DNA from: Trebonia kvetii
GTDB lineage: Bacteria; Actinomycetota; Actinomycetes; Streptosporangiales; Streptosporangiaceae
NCBI RefSeq assembly: GCF_007827045.1
Contig: NZ_RPFW01000004.1
Location: forward strand, 558,001-622,000
DNA length: 64,000 nt
Reading direction: 5' to 3'
Program-made: the position numbers and the translations under genes
Shown here: positions 17,321 to 30,698 of the stretch, one piece after another
Layout: each line of letters opens with the position of its first letter
Numbering within the stretch: the first letter of the stretch is position 1
The notes under the pieces: model-generated
Databases searched by the model: none
What the model saw: only the letters and a program-made list of their open reading frames with translations
Told to the model about the DNA's origin: nothing

Positions 17321-18118
17321 ATGAGCACCGTCAGCACCGCGTTCGAGAAGGCCGCCGCCGACAACAGGGCCGCCCTCGTCGGCTACCTGCCGGCCGGCTT
17401 CCCCGACAAGCGGACCGCGATCAGGGCCGCCCTCGCGATGGCCGAGGCGGGCGCCGACGTGATCGAGGTTGGCCTGCCCTACTCCGACCCGCTGATGGAC
17501 GGCCCGGTGATCGCCGACGCGGTCTACCAGGCGCTCAAGGGCGGCACGAAGATCAAGGACGTGCTCGACACGGTGCAGGCGATCGCCGACGCGGGCACCG
17601 CCGCGCTGGTGATGACCTACTGGAACCCGGTGGACCACTACGGCGCCGACGCGTTCGCGCGCGACCTGGCGAGCGCGGGCGGCGCGGGCCTGATCACCCC
17701 GGACCTGACGCCGGAAGAGGCGCGGCCGTGGGTCGAGGCCTCCGACGCACACAACCTGGACCGGGTCTTCCTGGTGGCCCCCTCCTCGCCGCCGCAGCGC
17801 GTCGCGGCCATCACCCGGCTGTGCCGCGGCTTCGTCTACGCGGTCAGCCTGATGGGCATCACCGGCGCACGGGACGCGGTCAGCTCGAGCGCGGCCGGCG
17901 TCGTCGCCAGGATCCGCGAGCACACGAGCCTGCCCGCCGCGGTCGGCCTCGGCGTCTCCACCGGCGCCCAGGCGAAGCAGGTGGCCGGGTTCGCCGACGG
18001 TGTGATCGTCGGCTCCGCCTTCGTCCGCCGCATCGCCGAGGCCGCCACGCCGGACGACGCGGTAGCCGCCGTCCGCGACCTCACCGCCGACCTCGCCCAG
18101 GGCGTCCGCCGCGCCTGA
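17321..18118 (+). CDS. trpA: Tryptophan synthase alpha chain
   Basis: Splits indole-3-glycerol phosphate and passes indole to TrpB. The 265-residue barrel has EVGLPYSDPLMDGPV, with the catalytic Glu and Asp, and GLGVSTGAQAKQV with a phosphate loop. ATG 17321 begins 14 bases after the trpB stop. The expected next gene in related genomes, lgt, is absent; a 563-base gap leads to gltB. Confidence 0.96.
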   Translation: MSTVSTAFEKAAADNRAALVGYLPAGFPDKRTAIRAALAMAEAGADVIEVGLPYSDPLMDGPVIADAVYQALKGGTKIKDVLDTVQAIADAGTAALVMTYWNPVDHYGADAFARDLASAGGAGLITPDLTPEEARPWVEASDAHNLDRVFLVAPSSPPQRVAAITRLCRGFVYAVSLMGITGARDAVSSSAAGVVARIREHTSLPAAVGLGVSTGAQAKQVAGFADGVIVGSAFVRRIAEAATPDDAVAAVRDLTADLAQGVRRA

Positions 18119-18681
18119 CAGATACCGTGGACCGGTTGCGGCGAGCATCGCCCGCCTCTGACCCACAGTGATCGAAACCCGCCGCCGTCCGCTGTCTGAT
18201 AACAGCAAGAAGCGCAGAGCGCCTGCCTGCTATGGGTCGAGCCTGGCTGTAACGGGATGAGAATTTGCCCACATTCTCCGGGGCGTTCACGCACCGGAAG
18301 GCAGCAGGCCCAACCCTGCGTCCGGCCGGGCCGCCGCCGCGGCCCGCGGCGGCCAGCGGGCTCCGGCCCTGCCGCCCCAGGCGAAACCGTCCATGCAAAC
18401 TGCGGTTTCGGCCTGTTTTGGCTGGGTATCGCTCACCTACCAGTCACCCTGGGGCTCCGAGTGGGGGAGCATGACGACGCAATGGTGCATGTCGGTGCTG
18501 TCGTTTACCTGATGCACACCCGCCGCACGCGCACCGGAACCTTTCAGGGTCCTCACAAGCCGGCTCTGGAAAGAGATTCCACTGTCATGTAATCTCGATG
18601 TAACTTACGTGTAGCAGCAGGGCCAGCGTCGTCCCCTTCGCAGCAGCGCATTTCAGCTGAGATATGACGACAGGAGTTCTA
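18119..18681 (+). promoter_or_regulatory. 563-base gap before gltB with hairpin and GlnR-like box
   Basis: No gene is supported. It contains GATAACAGCAA (18198-18208), a hairpin CGAAACCG / CGGTTTCG (18382-18389, 18403-18410) that may end trp transcription, and an 11-base periodic array GTAAT-n6-GTAAC-n6-GTAGC (18589-18615) resembling the GTnAC-n6 layout of actinobacterial GlnR sites. A TAATCT (18590-18595) overlaps this array as a possible -10. Confidence 0.35.
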
Positions 18682-23253
<4,572 letters not shown>

Positions 23254-23272
23254 GGGCGGGGAGGAGAAAATC

Positions 23273-24706
23273 ATGGGTGACCCCAAGGGCTTCATGAAGA
23301 CTGCCCGCGAGACACCGCGGCGGCGTCCCGTCGACGTCAGGATCGGCGACTGGCGCGAGGTCTACGAGCCGTTCGCGGGCGAGCGGACCCAGCGGCAGGC
23401 GGCGCGCTGCATGGACTGCGGCATCCCGTTCTGCCACAACGGCTGCCCGCTCGGCAACCTGATCCCCGAGTGGAACGACCTGGTCTACCGGGGCGACTGG
23501 GCGGACGCCGCCGAGCGGCTGCACGCGACGAACAACTTCCCCGAGTTCACCGGCCGGCTCTGCCCGGCGCCATGCGAGTCGGCGTGCGTGCTCGGCATCA
23601 ACGCGGACCCGGTCACGATCAAGCAGGTCGAGGTCGAGATCGTGGACCGCGCCTGGGCCGACGGCGGCGTGGTTCCGCTGCCGCCGCAGACCATGACCGG
23701 GTTCAGCGTCGCCGTGGTCGGTTCCGGTCCGGCCGGCCTCGCCGCGGCGCAGCAGCTGACGCGGGCGGGGCACGAGGTGACCGTCTTCGAGCGCGACGAC
23801 GCGATCGGCGGCCTGCTCCGCTACGGCATCCCCGAGTTCAAGATGGAAAAGCGGCACCTGGACCGGCGGCTCGCGCAGATGGCGGCGGAGGGCACCAGGT
23901 TCGTCACCGGCGTGTCCGTCGACTCCGCGGCGCAGCTCGCCGGGTTCTCCGCGGTCGTCCTCGCGGGCGGCGCGCGGGTGGCCCGCGACCTTCCGGTGCC
24001 CGGCAGGGAGCTGTCCGGCATCTATCAGGCGATGGAGTTCCTGCCGCTGTCCAACAGGCACGGGGCGGACTCGCCGGTCAGCGCGGCGGGCAAGCACGTG
24101 GTGATCATCGGCGGCGGCGACACCGGCGCGGACTGCCTCGGCACCTCGCACCGGCACGGCGCGGCCTCGGTGACGCAGCTCGAGATCCTGCCGAAGCCGC
24201 CGAAGACCCGGGCGGACAACAACCCGTGGCCCACCTACCCGGCGCTGTTCCGGGTGTCGTCGGCGCATGAGGAGGGCGGCGACCGCGTGTACGCCGTGTC
24301 CACCGAGGAGTTCGTCGGCGATGAGAATGGCGAGGTGCGGGCGCTGCGGCTCACCGAGGTGGCCTTCGAGGGCGGCAGGTTCGCGCCGGTGCCTGGCTCG
24401 CGCCGGGAGATCCCGTGCGACCTGGCGCTGCTCGCGATGGGCTTCACCGGCGCGGAGAAGCAGGGCCTGCTCGACGACCTGGGCGTCGCGTACGACGCGC
24501 GCGGCAACGTGGCACGCGACGCGTCGTACGCGACCTCGGTCCCCGGCGTGTTCGTCGCCGGTGACATGGGCCGTGGCCAGTCGCTGATCGTCTGGGCGAT
24601 CGCCGAGGGGCGCAGCGCCGCTGCCGCGGTCGACAAGCACCTGCGCCGCCTGGACCGCCCGGCACTGCCGGTCGCGATACTGCCGACCGCCAGGCCGCTG
24701 GTCTGA
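23273..24706 (+). CDS. gltD: Glutamate synthase, small subunit
   Basis: Supplies electrons from NAD(P)H to GltB through FAD and 4Fe-4S clusters. The N-terminus has the cysteine-rich cluster motifs CMDCGIPFCHNGCPLGN and CPAPCESACVLGI. The FAD loop VVGSGPAGLAAA and the pyridine-nucleotide loop IIGGGDTGADC follow, and the FAD-contacting VFVAGDMGRGQSLIVWA is near the end. It is 477 residues, normal size. ATG 23273 has GGGGAGGAG upstream. A strong terminator follows at 24722-24752. Confidence 0.97.
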   Translation: MGDPKGFMKTARETPRRRPVDVRIGDWREVYEPFAGERTQRQAARCMDCGIPFCHNGCPLGNLIPEWNDLVYRGDWADAAERLHATNNFPEFTGRLCPAPCESACVLGINADPVTIKQVEVEIVDRAWADGGVVPLPPQTMTGFSVAVVGSGPAGLAAAQQLTRAGHEVTVFERDDAIGGLLRYGIPEFKMEKRHLDRRLAQMAAEGTRFVTGVSVDSAAQLAGFSAVVLAGGARVARDLPVPGRELSGIYQAMEFLPLSNRHGADSPVSAAGKHVVIIGGGDTGADCLGTSHRHGAASVTQLEILPKPPKTRADNNPWPTYPALFRVSSAHEEGGDRVYAVSTEEFVGDENGEVRALRLTEVAFEGGRFAPVPGSRREIPCDLALLAMGFTGAEKQGLLDDLGVAYDARGNVARDASYATSVPGVFVAGDMGRGQSLIVWAIAEGRSAAAAVDKHLRRLDRPALPVAILPTARPLV

Positions 24707-24721
24707 CCTGTTGGTTCGTTA

Positions 24722-24752
24722 GGCGGCCCCGGCGCATAGCACCGGGGCCGCC
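24722..24752 (+). terminator. gltD terminator, 11-bp stem
   Basis: GGCGGCCCCGG and CCGGGGCCGCC around a 9-base loop. A second small hairpin ACCCCG/CGGGGT follows at 24761-24780. Confidence 0.8.
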
Positions 24753-24870
24753 GCATGACAACCCCGCATAACAACGGGGTGACGTTATCCGCATGAACGC
24801 CGGGTAACGCGCACAATAAGCACAATAAGCACAAATGGCGTTTGGTTTCAGCCTGGGGGAACGGGGCGCG

Positions 24871-26235
24871 ATGGTGAGTGCGACGGCACCTGCCCGCGGG
24901 GCACGCGAGGCGCAGCCGCCTGCCCGAATGAGGCGGCGGCTCATGGATTTGTCGACCACGCCGGGACGGCTGCGGCTGCTGCTCGCGGTGCTGGTCCTGC
25001 TCAGCCTGGCCTGGGGCGCGCTCGCCGCGTTCACCGCGAGCCAGTACTCGGCCGCGACGGCTGGTGTCGTCAGCGTCCGCGAGCCGCTGAGCCTGGACGC
25101 CCTGCAGATTTACCAGCGGCTATCGGATGCGAATGACGCCGCGACGACCGCCTTCCTCATCAGCGGACTCGAACCGGCCGCCGTGCAGCAGCGGTACCTG
25201 GCCGACCTCACCGCGGCGGAGACCGGGCTGGAGGACGCGGTCGCCCGCGGCGGCGCCGGGTCCGGCGCGATCGCCCACGATCTGCGCACCCTGGCCACGG
25301 ACATCAGGCTGTACGACGGCGAGGTGCAGACCGCCGTCGCCGACAACCGGATCGGCCTGCCGCTCGGCGCCGCCTACCTGCGTGAGGCCTCGGGCCTGAT
25401 GCGCGACAAGCTGCTACCGAAGGCCAAGGACCTGTACGCGGCGGAGAACGCGAGTCTGCACGGCACCAGCGCCCATGCGACGGGGCTGCCGCTGATCGGC
25501 GGCACGGCCGCCGCGGGCCTCGCCGTCGGCACCGCGTTCTGCCTGGCGTTGCGCTGGCTCGGCAGGCGGACCAACCGGGTATTCAACGTCGGCCTGCTCG
25601 CCGCGGGCGCCGCGGTCGTCGTTTCGCTCGGCTGGCTTGGCGCGGCCTACGCGGTCGCCCGCGGCGATCTGCTCGACGCGCAGGCCCGCGGCTCCGCGAC
25701 CGTCGAGGCGCTCGCCCAGGTGGGGATCGCCGCCCAGGAGGCGCATGCCGATGAGAGTCTCACCTTGATCGACAATGCCGGCGACAAGGTTGTCCGCGTC
25801 GGCGACGAAACGTACCAGGCGGACTATACGAAGAAGCAGGACGCACTCGGCCCGGGGCCCGGCACGCTGCTGACCGCCGCGGTGACGGCGGCCCGCGGTA
25901 CCCCGGCCGCGCCGGCCGTCGCGGCGACGGTCCGCGACGCCGGGTCCTGGTTCGCCGCACACCACATCGTCCGCACTCTCGACGACAACGATATGCACGG
26001 CGCCTCGGTCGACTCCGTACTCAGCACGGCGCCCGGCACCGCTGGTGCGGCGTTCGTCCGGCTGTCGTCAGACATCTCCGCCGCGAGCAAGCTGGACCAG
26101 GCAGTCTTCGACTCCACCGCGCGATCCGCATCCGGCACCTACGCCGGCCTGGCATACGGCCTCGCGGCCGGCGCGCTGATCATGGCCGCCGGCTGCGCCT
26201 GGGGCGTCAGCCGTCGGCTCGCGGAGTACCGGTGA
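24871..26235 (+). CDS. glnX: GlnX-like four-helix membrane sensor (first copy)
   Basis: Probable receptor that passes the state of the overlapping binding lipoprotein to PknG. Helices (from ATG 24871): 1 at about 34-57 (LLLAVLVLLSLAWGALAAF), 2 and 3 separated by the cytoplasmic LGRRTNRVFN, and 4 near the end, leaving a short SRRLAEYR tail. Two helical outer domains of about 130 residues lie between. Size and layout match mycobacterial GlnX. The start is uncertain: 24871 has GGGGGAACGGGG upstream, while 24835 is longer with none. A paralogue lies at 37755. GTGA overlap with the next gene. Confidence 0.75.
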   Translation: MVSATAPARGAREAQPPARMRRRLMDLSTTPGRLRLLLAVLVLLSLAWGALAAFTASQYSAATAGVVSVREPLSLDALQIYQRLSDANDAATTAFLISGLEPAAVQQRYLADLTAAETGLEDAVARGGAGSGAIAHDLRTLATDIRLYDGEVQTAVADNRIGLPLGAAYLREASGLMRDKLLPKAKDLYAAENASLHGTSAHATGLPLIGGTAAAGLAVGTAFCLALRWLGRRTNRVFNVGLLAAGAAVVVSLGWLGAAYAVARGDLLDAQARGSATVEALAQVGIAAQEAHADESLTLIDNAGDKVVRVGDETYQADYTKKQDALGPGPGTLLTAAVTAARGTPAAPAVAATVRDAGSWFAAHHIVRTLDDNDMHGASVDSVLSTAPGTAGAAFVRLSSDISAASKLDQAVFDSTARSASGTYAGLAYGLAAGALIMAAGCAWGVSRRLAEYR

Positions 26236-27260
26236 CGCGCGGCGCGCCGGGCGGCGCCGTCCTTCGCCGGGCTCCCGCGCTCGCCACCGCCACTTTCGCG
26301 GCCGGCGTGCTCGCCGCGGCCGCGCTGGCAGGCTGCTCCGCCGCGCCGGGGCCGCACGCGGCGCAGGCTCCGCGTAGTCACCCGGCGGCGCCGGCGGCCG
26401 GTCACACGGCGCGTGCCAAGACGCAGGCCGTCGGCTCCGTCCCCGAGTGCAATCCCTACGCGTCGAGCCTGGCGCCGTTGGCTGGCACGCCGCAGGTGAC
26501 CACGGGCTCCTGGATGGCTCACATCCGCAAGCGCGGCCACCTCATCGCCGGCGTCGACCAGAACACCTACCACTTCGGCTACCTGAACCCACTCGACGGC
26601 CAGTTCGAGGGGTTCGACATCGACATGGTCAAGGCGGTGGCCCAGGCCATCTTCGGCAGCCCGGGCCATATCACGTATCGGGCGATCTCCGACGACCAGC
26701 GGAAGACTGACATACAGAACGGCAGCGTTGACATCGTGGCCCACACGATGACGATCCTCTGCAGCCGGCTGAAGGATGAGGACTTCTCCAGCGTCTACTT
26801 CACAGCGCATCAGCGGGTGCTCGTGCTCAAGGACTCCACGGTGACCGGCCTCGACCAGCTCGGCGGCCAGAAGGTGTGCGCGACGAAGGGATCTGACTCG
26901 GCCGGGTTCATCGCCCACTACAACGCGACATCACCGGTCGCCGAGCACCCCGTGGTGGTTCCGGTGACCTTCTGGACGGACTGCCTGGTCCTGCTGCAGC
27001 AGCGCCAGGTGGCGGCCGTCTCCACCGACGACACGATCCTGGAGGGCCTGCAGGCCCAGGACCCGTTCACCAAGCTCGTCGGCTCCAACCTGACCGACGA
27101 GCCCTACGGCCTAGCGATCGCCAAGCAGCACCCGGAATTCGTCCGCTTCGTCAACGCGGTGCTCGCCCGCATGTATAAGGACGGCTCGTGGGAAAAGAGC
27201 TACAACCACTGGGTCAGCCCTTCATACGTAACGCCCCCACAGCCCAAATACGCGAACTGA
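26232..27260 (+). CDS. glnH: GlnH-like amino-acid-binding lipoprotein
   Basis: Family 3 solute-binding protein. The signal peptide ends in lipobox LAGC (Cys about 35). The mature protein shows the two-lobe fold marks: HIRKRGHLIAGVDQNTYHFG, GQFEGFDIDMVKAVAQAI, RAISDDQRKTDIQNGSVDIV, then a short Arg segment for the ligand carboxylate and QLGGQKVCATKGS. No ABC permease or ATPase gene is nearby; it overlaps glnX by GTGA instead, which is the mycobacterial glnX-glnH arrangement that senses amino acids such as aspartate and glutamate. A hairpin terminator follows at 27315-27353. Confidence 0.82.
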   Translation: MTRGAPGGAVLRRAPALATATFAAGVLAAAALAGCSAAPGPHAAQAPRSHPAAPAAGHTARAKTQAVGSVPECNPYASSLAPLAGTPQVTTGSWMAHIRKRGHLIAGVDQNTYHFGYLNPLDGQFEGFDIDMVKAVAQAIFGSPGHITYRAISDDQRKTDIQNGSVDIVAHTMTILCSRLKDEDFSSVYFTAHQRVLVLKDSTVTGLDQLGGQKVCATKGSDSAGFIAHYNATSPVAEHPVVVPVTFWTDCLVLLQQRQVAAVSTDDTILEGLQAQDPFTKLVGSNLTDEPYGLAIAKQHPEFVRFVNAVLARMYKDGSWEKSYNHWVSPSYVTPPQPKYAN

Positions 27261-27314
27261 CCGCGCATTCCGCTTCGCCAAATAGCCGGCTGACCAGCCA
27301 TTCCGCCCCGGCTG

Positions 27315-27353
27315 ACCGGCCATTGCGTCCCGTCGGCTGGACCAATGGCCGGT
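27315..27353 (+). terminator. glnH terminator, 11-bp stem
   Basis: ACCGGCCATTG and CAATGGCCGGT enclose a 17-base loop; the stem is followed by TATTCCTT. Confidence 0.65.
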
Positions 27354-27373
27354 TATTCCTTACCCGGTCCGTG

Positions 27374-27403
27374 GGCCGGCCCGGCCCACGGGCCGGGCCG
27401 GCC
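27374..27403. repeat. 30-base perfect GC palindrome
   Basis: GGCCGGCCCGGCCC, AC, then the exact reverse complement. Probably a second terminator or a recombination-prone cruciform. Confidence 0.6.
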
Positions 27404-27770
27404 GCGCGGCGGCGGCACCATCGCTTCGTGGTACGGCGCCAGCTCACCAGCCTGCGCATTCACTACCGCCCCGATGTCACCGGGAGACCCGTCCGTCACG
27501 GCGCCGGCGCCCCGATCGGCCCCTCACTGGCCACGATCACGGAAATTCCGATTACCACGGAAATTAGCCGCCACCGGTATTCGGTGCCTAATTTCCGCCA
27601 GGATTAAAGTTTCCGCGAACATGCTTAGAGCATCCGTTATTCCGGATATATCCGCCTTGGCGGTGGGGTGGCAAACTAGCTCAAACGGGTGCCCGCGAAG
27701 GCACGCGGGAGGCGCTTCGTCGGCGGGTGGCAACCCTCCGTTTACCAGTAGCGAAGCCAGGTGAACGTTT

Positions 27771-27785
27771 TGTGACCCCAGTCAC
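27771..27785 (+). promoter_or_regulatory. CRP-family-like site upstream of pyk
   Basis: TGTGACCCCAGTCAC matches TGTGA-n6-TCAC, and GTGAC/GTCAC is an exact inverted repeat. A -10-like TAAGGT (27804-27809) would place the site about 38 bases before transcription start, a usual activator position. Confidence 0.45.
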
Positions 27786-27837
27786 CCACTGCCCCGGATG
27801 GGCTAAGGTGGTATAGACCACCAGAAGGGGATCCAGG

Positions 27838-29274
27838 ATGAGCCGACGTGCGAAGATTGTCTGCACCCTAGGGCCAGCGACCTCAAGCCAGGAGCAGATC
27901 ACCGCGCTGATCGGTGCCGGCCTCGACGTCGCGAGGCTCAACATGAGCCATGGGCATCAGGCAGACCATCTTGAGGTTTACCGCCGGGTGCGGGCAGGCT
28001 CCGACGCGACCGGCCATGGTGTTGGCATCCTCGCTGACCTCCAGGGGCCGAAGATCCGCCTCGGTGAGTTTCCCGATGGTCCGGTGCGCTTGGCTGCCGG
28101 GGACGAGTTCACGATCACGACGGAGGACATCCCCGGCAACCAGCGCGAGGCGTCCACCACCTATGAGGGGCTGCCCGAGGACGTCCGCGCTGGCGACAGG
28201 ATTCTGATCGACGACGGCAACGTTCAGCTCGATGTCACGCGCGTCACCGGGAACCGTGTCCACCTGCGGGTGGTCGTCGGCGGGAAGATCTCCAACCACA
28301 AGGGCATCAACCTTCCTGGTGTCAACGTCAGCGCCCCCGCCCTCACCGACAAGGACGAGGCCGATCTGCGCTTTTCGCTGGACATGGGCGTGGACATGGT
28401 GGCCCTGTCCTTCGTCCGCTCGCCGGACGACGCCCAGCTGGCCCGCAAGATCATGACCGACATGGGCCGCGCCGGGGTGCCGCTCATCGCGAAGATCGAG
28501 AAGCCGGAGGCCGTGCGGGTTCTGCCGGAGATCGTGGACGCCTTCGACGGGATCATGGTGGCCCGCGGCGACCTGGGCGTGGAACTGCCGCTTGAGCAGG
28601 TGCCAGCCGTGCAGACGAAGGCGATCAAGCTCGCCAGAGAACGTGCCCGCCCGGTCATCGTGGCGACCCAGATGCTCGAGTCGATGATCAACGCGCCGCG
28701 CCCGACCCGCGCCGAGGTGTCCGACGTGGCCGGCGCCGTGGCGGCCGGCGCCGACGCGGTGATGCTGTCCGCGGAGACGAGCGTCGGCGCCTACCCGATC
28801 GAGACCGTCGCCACGATGAGCAGGATCATCGCCGCGGCGGAGGAGTCATCGCTGCGGGCGGAGCACCACCTGGTGCGGATGCCCACCACCACCGGCGGTG
28901 CCATCGCCCGTGCCGCCGCGGAGGTCGGCGCGATCGTCGGCGCCAAGGCCCTGGTCGCGTTCACCATGACGGGTGAGACCGCGCGCCGCCTGGCCAGGTA
29001 CCGGTCCCCGATCCCGCTGCTCGCGTTCACCACCGACCCGGCGATCAGGAGCCAGCTCGCGCTCACCTGGGGGGTCGAGACGTTCATCGTCCCGACCGTC
29101 CGGCACACCGACGACATGGTGCGCGAGGTTGACCAGGCACTCGTCGGCCTCAACCGCTGCGCGATCGGCGACAAGATCGTCATCGTGGCGGGCAGCCCGC
29201 CCGGCAGCCCGGGCCAGACCAACGCCCTGCGCGTGCACCGCATCGGTGACGCGATCGCCCTTCCTTATCCCTGA
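27838..29274 (+). CDS. pyk: Pyruvate kinase
   Basis: Converts phosphoenolpyruvate and ADP to pyruvate and ATP. The 478-residue protein has RAKIVCTLGPATSS, RLNMSHG, the metal-binding and catalytic IAKIEKPEAV and GIMVARGDLGVELP, TQMLESMI, and a C-terminal regulatory domain. ATG 27838 follows AGAAGGGGATCC. The promoter region carries a CRP-like palindrome (27771-27785), so carbon-state control is possible. The gene sits between the two arms of the kinase/sensor cluster, linking central carbon flux with nitrogen genes in this neighbourhood. Confidence 0.97.
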   Translation: MSRRAKIVCTLGPATSSQEQITALIGAGLDVARLNMSHGHQADHLEVYRRVRAGSDATGHGVGILADLQGPKIRLGEFPDGPVRLAAGDEFTITTEDIPGNQREASTTYEGLPEDVRAGDRILIDDGNVQLDVTRVTGNRVHLRVVVGGKISNHKGINLPGVNVSAPALTDKDEADLRFSLDMGVDMVALSFVRSPDDAQLARKIMTDMGRAGVPLIAKIEKPEAVRVLPEIVDAFDGIMVARGDLGVELPLEQVPAVQTKAIKLARERARPVIVATQMLESMINAPRPTRAEVSDVAGAVAAGADAVMLSAETSVGAYPIETVATMSRIIAAAEESSLRAEHHLVRMPTTTGGAIARAAAEVGAIVGAKALVAFTMTGETARRLARYRSPIPLLAFTTDPAIRSQLALTWGVETFIVPTVRHTDDMVREVDQALVGLNRCAIGDKIVIVAGSPPGSPGQTNALRVHRIGDAIALPYP

Positions 29275-29349
29275 TTCGGTGCGTGCCCGTTCGCGCACAG
29301 AAAAAGCCGCTTGAAAAAGGAAAAAATGGCGTCCTGACCGTGCCGGACA

Positions 29350-29355
29350 TAGGCT
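29350..29355 (+). promoter_or_regulatory. -10 box TAGGCT of the PP2C gene
   Basis: TAGGCT would place transcription start near 29362. That excludes the in-frame ATG at 29357 and supports ATG 29408 as the start. Confidence 0.5.
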
Positions 29356-29407
29356 AATGTCCTGGCGAGCGGAATGTCGCCAGGCGGACAGGAGCGGGGA
29401 TTCGGCT

Positions 29408-30382
29408 ATGAGCACGGCGCGAGATGATTCGCCAGGCGCGAGAAAGTGCGTGGCGTGTTCAGCGGACTCCGCAGAACCGGTCATGACAGATCAAGATGGC
29501 TACTGCCCGTCCTGCGGGCAGCGGGTTGCCGTCGACAGGGACCATATGAAGGAGGACCTCGGCCAGGTGGCCGGGGTCAGCGACCGCGGCCTTCGCCACT
29601 CACGGAACGAAGACGCGATGCATTTCGCAGTCGCGGAAACGACTTCCGGCCCGGTGGCGGTCGCGATTGTCTCCGACGGCGTGTCCTCGGCGCCCCGGCC
29701 CGACGAGGCGTCATGGACAGCGGTCAACACCGGCATCACCGTGCTGGCCGAGGGCGCGGAGCGCGGCGAGGATCCGGCGGAGGTGTCCAAGATGGCGGTC
29801 AAGGCCGCCGGGCGGGCAGTCACCGAGCTGGCGGACGCCGGGGGTGCGCCGGCGGCGACCTACCTGTCCGCGATTGTCAGCCAGCGGCAGATCACCGTGT
29901 GCTGGCTCGGCGATAGCCGCGCCTACTGGCTCGCGGCGAACTCGCCGGTCCAGGCGGGCCCGGACGCCACCATCGACATCACCGGCGGGTCAAAGCGCGT
30001 GACCAGGGACGACTCGCTCGCCGAGGAGATCGTCGCGGCCGGCCTCGCCACCATGGACGAGGCGATGGCCTCGCCCCAGGCGCACGTGATCACCCGGTGG
30101 CTGGGTGCGGACCTGCCCGATCCCGAGGCGCACGTGGAGCAGTTCAGCCCGTCAGGACCCGGCGTCCTGCTGCTGTGCTCAGACGGACTATGGAATTACC
30201 GCCCGGAGGCCGCGGAACTGGCCGCCATGGCGATGCCCGCGGCGCTCACCCGCCCGCTCGACGCCTCCGCCGACCTCGCCAAGTTCGCGATTGACTCCGG
30301 TGGCCTCGACAACATCACGGTCGTCATCATCCCGTTCCCGCCGCGCGCCGACGCGTCTGCGGCAAACAACCACCACGGCTAG
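29408..30382 (+). CDS. Zinc-ribbon PP2C-type Ser/Thr phosphatase
   Basis: Metal-dependent protein phosphatase, the likely eraser for the nearby kinases. A four-cysteine ribbon (KCVACS ... GYCPSCGQRV) at about 13-40 precedes the PP2C domain. The domain's metal motifs are visible: SRNEDAMHF, IVSDGVSS, CWLGDSRAYW, LCSDGLWNY and GGLDNITVVI. ATG 29408 is the first start downstream of the predicted transcription start. The ribbon is of the same style as those in PknG and the FHA protein downstream, suggesting a shared partner. Length 324 residues; no membrane helix, so cytoplasmic. Confidence 0.9.
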   Translation: MSTARDDSPGARKCVACSADSAEPVMTDQDGYCPSCGQRVAVDRDHMKEDLGQVAGVSDRGLRHSRNEDAMHFAVAETTSGPVAVAIVSDGVSSAPRPDEASWTAVNTGITVLAEGAERGEDPAEVSKMAVKAAGRAVTELADAGGAPAATYLSAIVSQRQITVCWLGDSRAYWLAANSPVQAGPDATIDITGGSKRVTRDDSLAEEIVAAGLATMDEAMASPQAHVITRWLGADLPDPEAHVEQFSPSGPGVLLLCSDGLWNYRPEAAELAAMAMPAALTRPLDASADLAKFAIDSGGLDNITVVIIPFPPRADASAANNHHG

Positions 30383-30698
30383 CCAGGTGGCGGGCCAGGC
30401 CAGCCGCGGTGCAGCCAGACACCGGCCAGGCCCGCCTGTCCCGCCCGTGAACATCTGGTGACGCAGCGGCGCATTTCGCCTTGTCGTCACCGGACTGCTT
30501 GAAATGCGGACGCACTAAGGTAAAAAGGAACTCCCATCACGGTCCGGGTGCTGGTCTCGCGACCGAGATGGCTCATCGTTGGGCATCGCTGCGGCCGGGG
30601 AGCAGGGACGAGATGTCGGGTTCAGCGCTGGCGCCGTCGAGCGGCGGGCAGCCTAGCGCGCGGCGGCGCGCCGCGCGCCGGCGGACTGCGGGGTCACG
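30383..30698 (+). promoter_or_regulatory. 316-base gap upstream of the coiled-coil/pknG operon
   Basis: Holds a -10-like TAAGGT (30516-30521). A small frame (30613-30702, MSGSALAP...) ends in a GTGA overlap with the next gene; a longer version from 30481 has one CLKCG motif. Neither has strong support as a gene. Confidence 0.35.

Larger units (their letters stand above)
27261..27837 (+). promoter_or_regulatory. 577-base gap between glnH and pyk with several hairpins
   Basis: No gene is supported. It holds a glnH terminator (27315-27353), a perfect GC palindrome (27374-27403), an unusually AT-rich stretch (about 27540-27660) with a hairpin CGGAAATTA / TAATTTCCG (27558-27597), and the pyk promoter region with a CRP-like site. 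Confidence 0.5.

Noticed and set aside
27345-27764. 139-codon plus-strand frame between glnH and pyk
   Set aside because: Runs through terminator palindromes and AT-rich DNA with no start signal.
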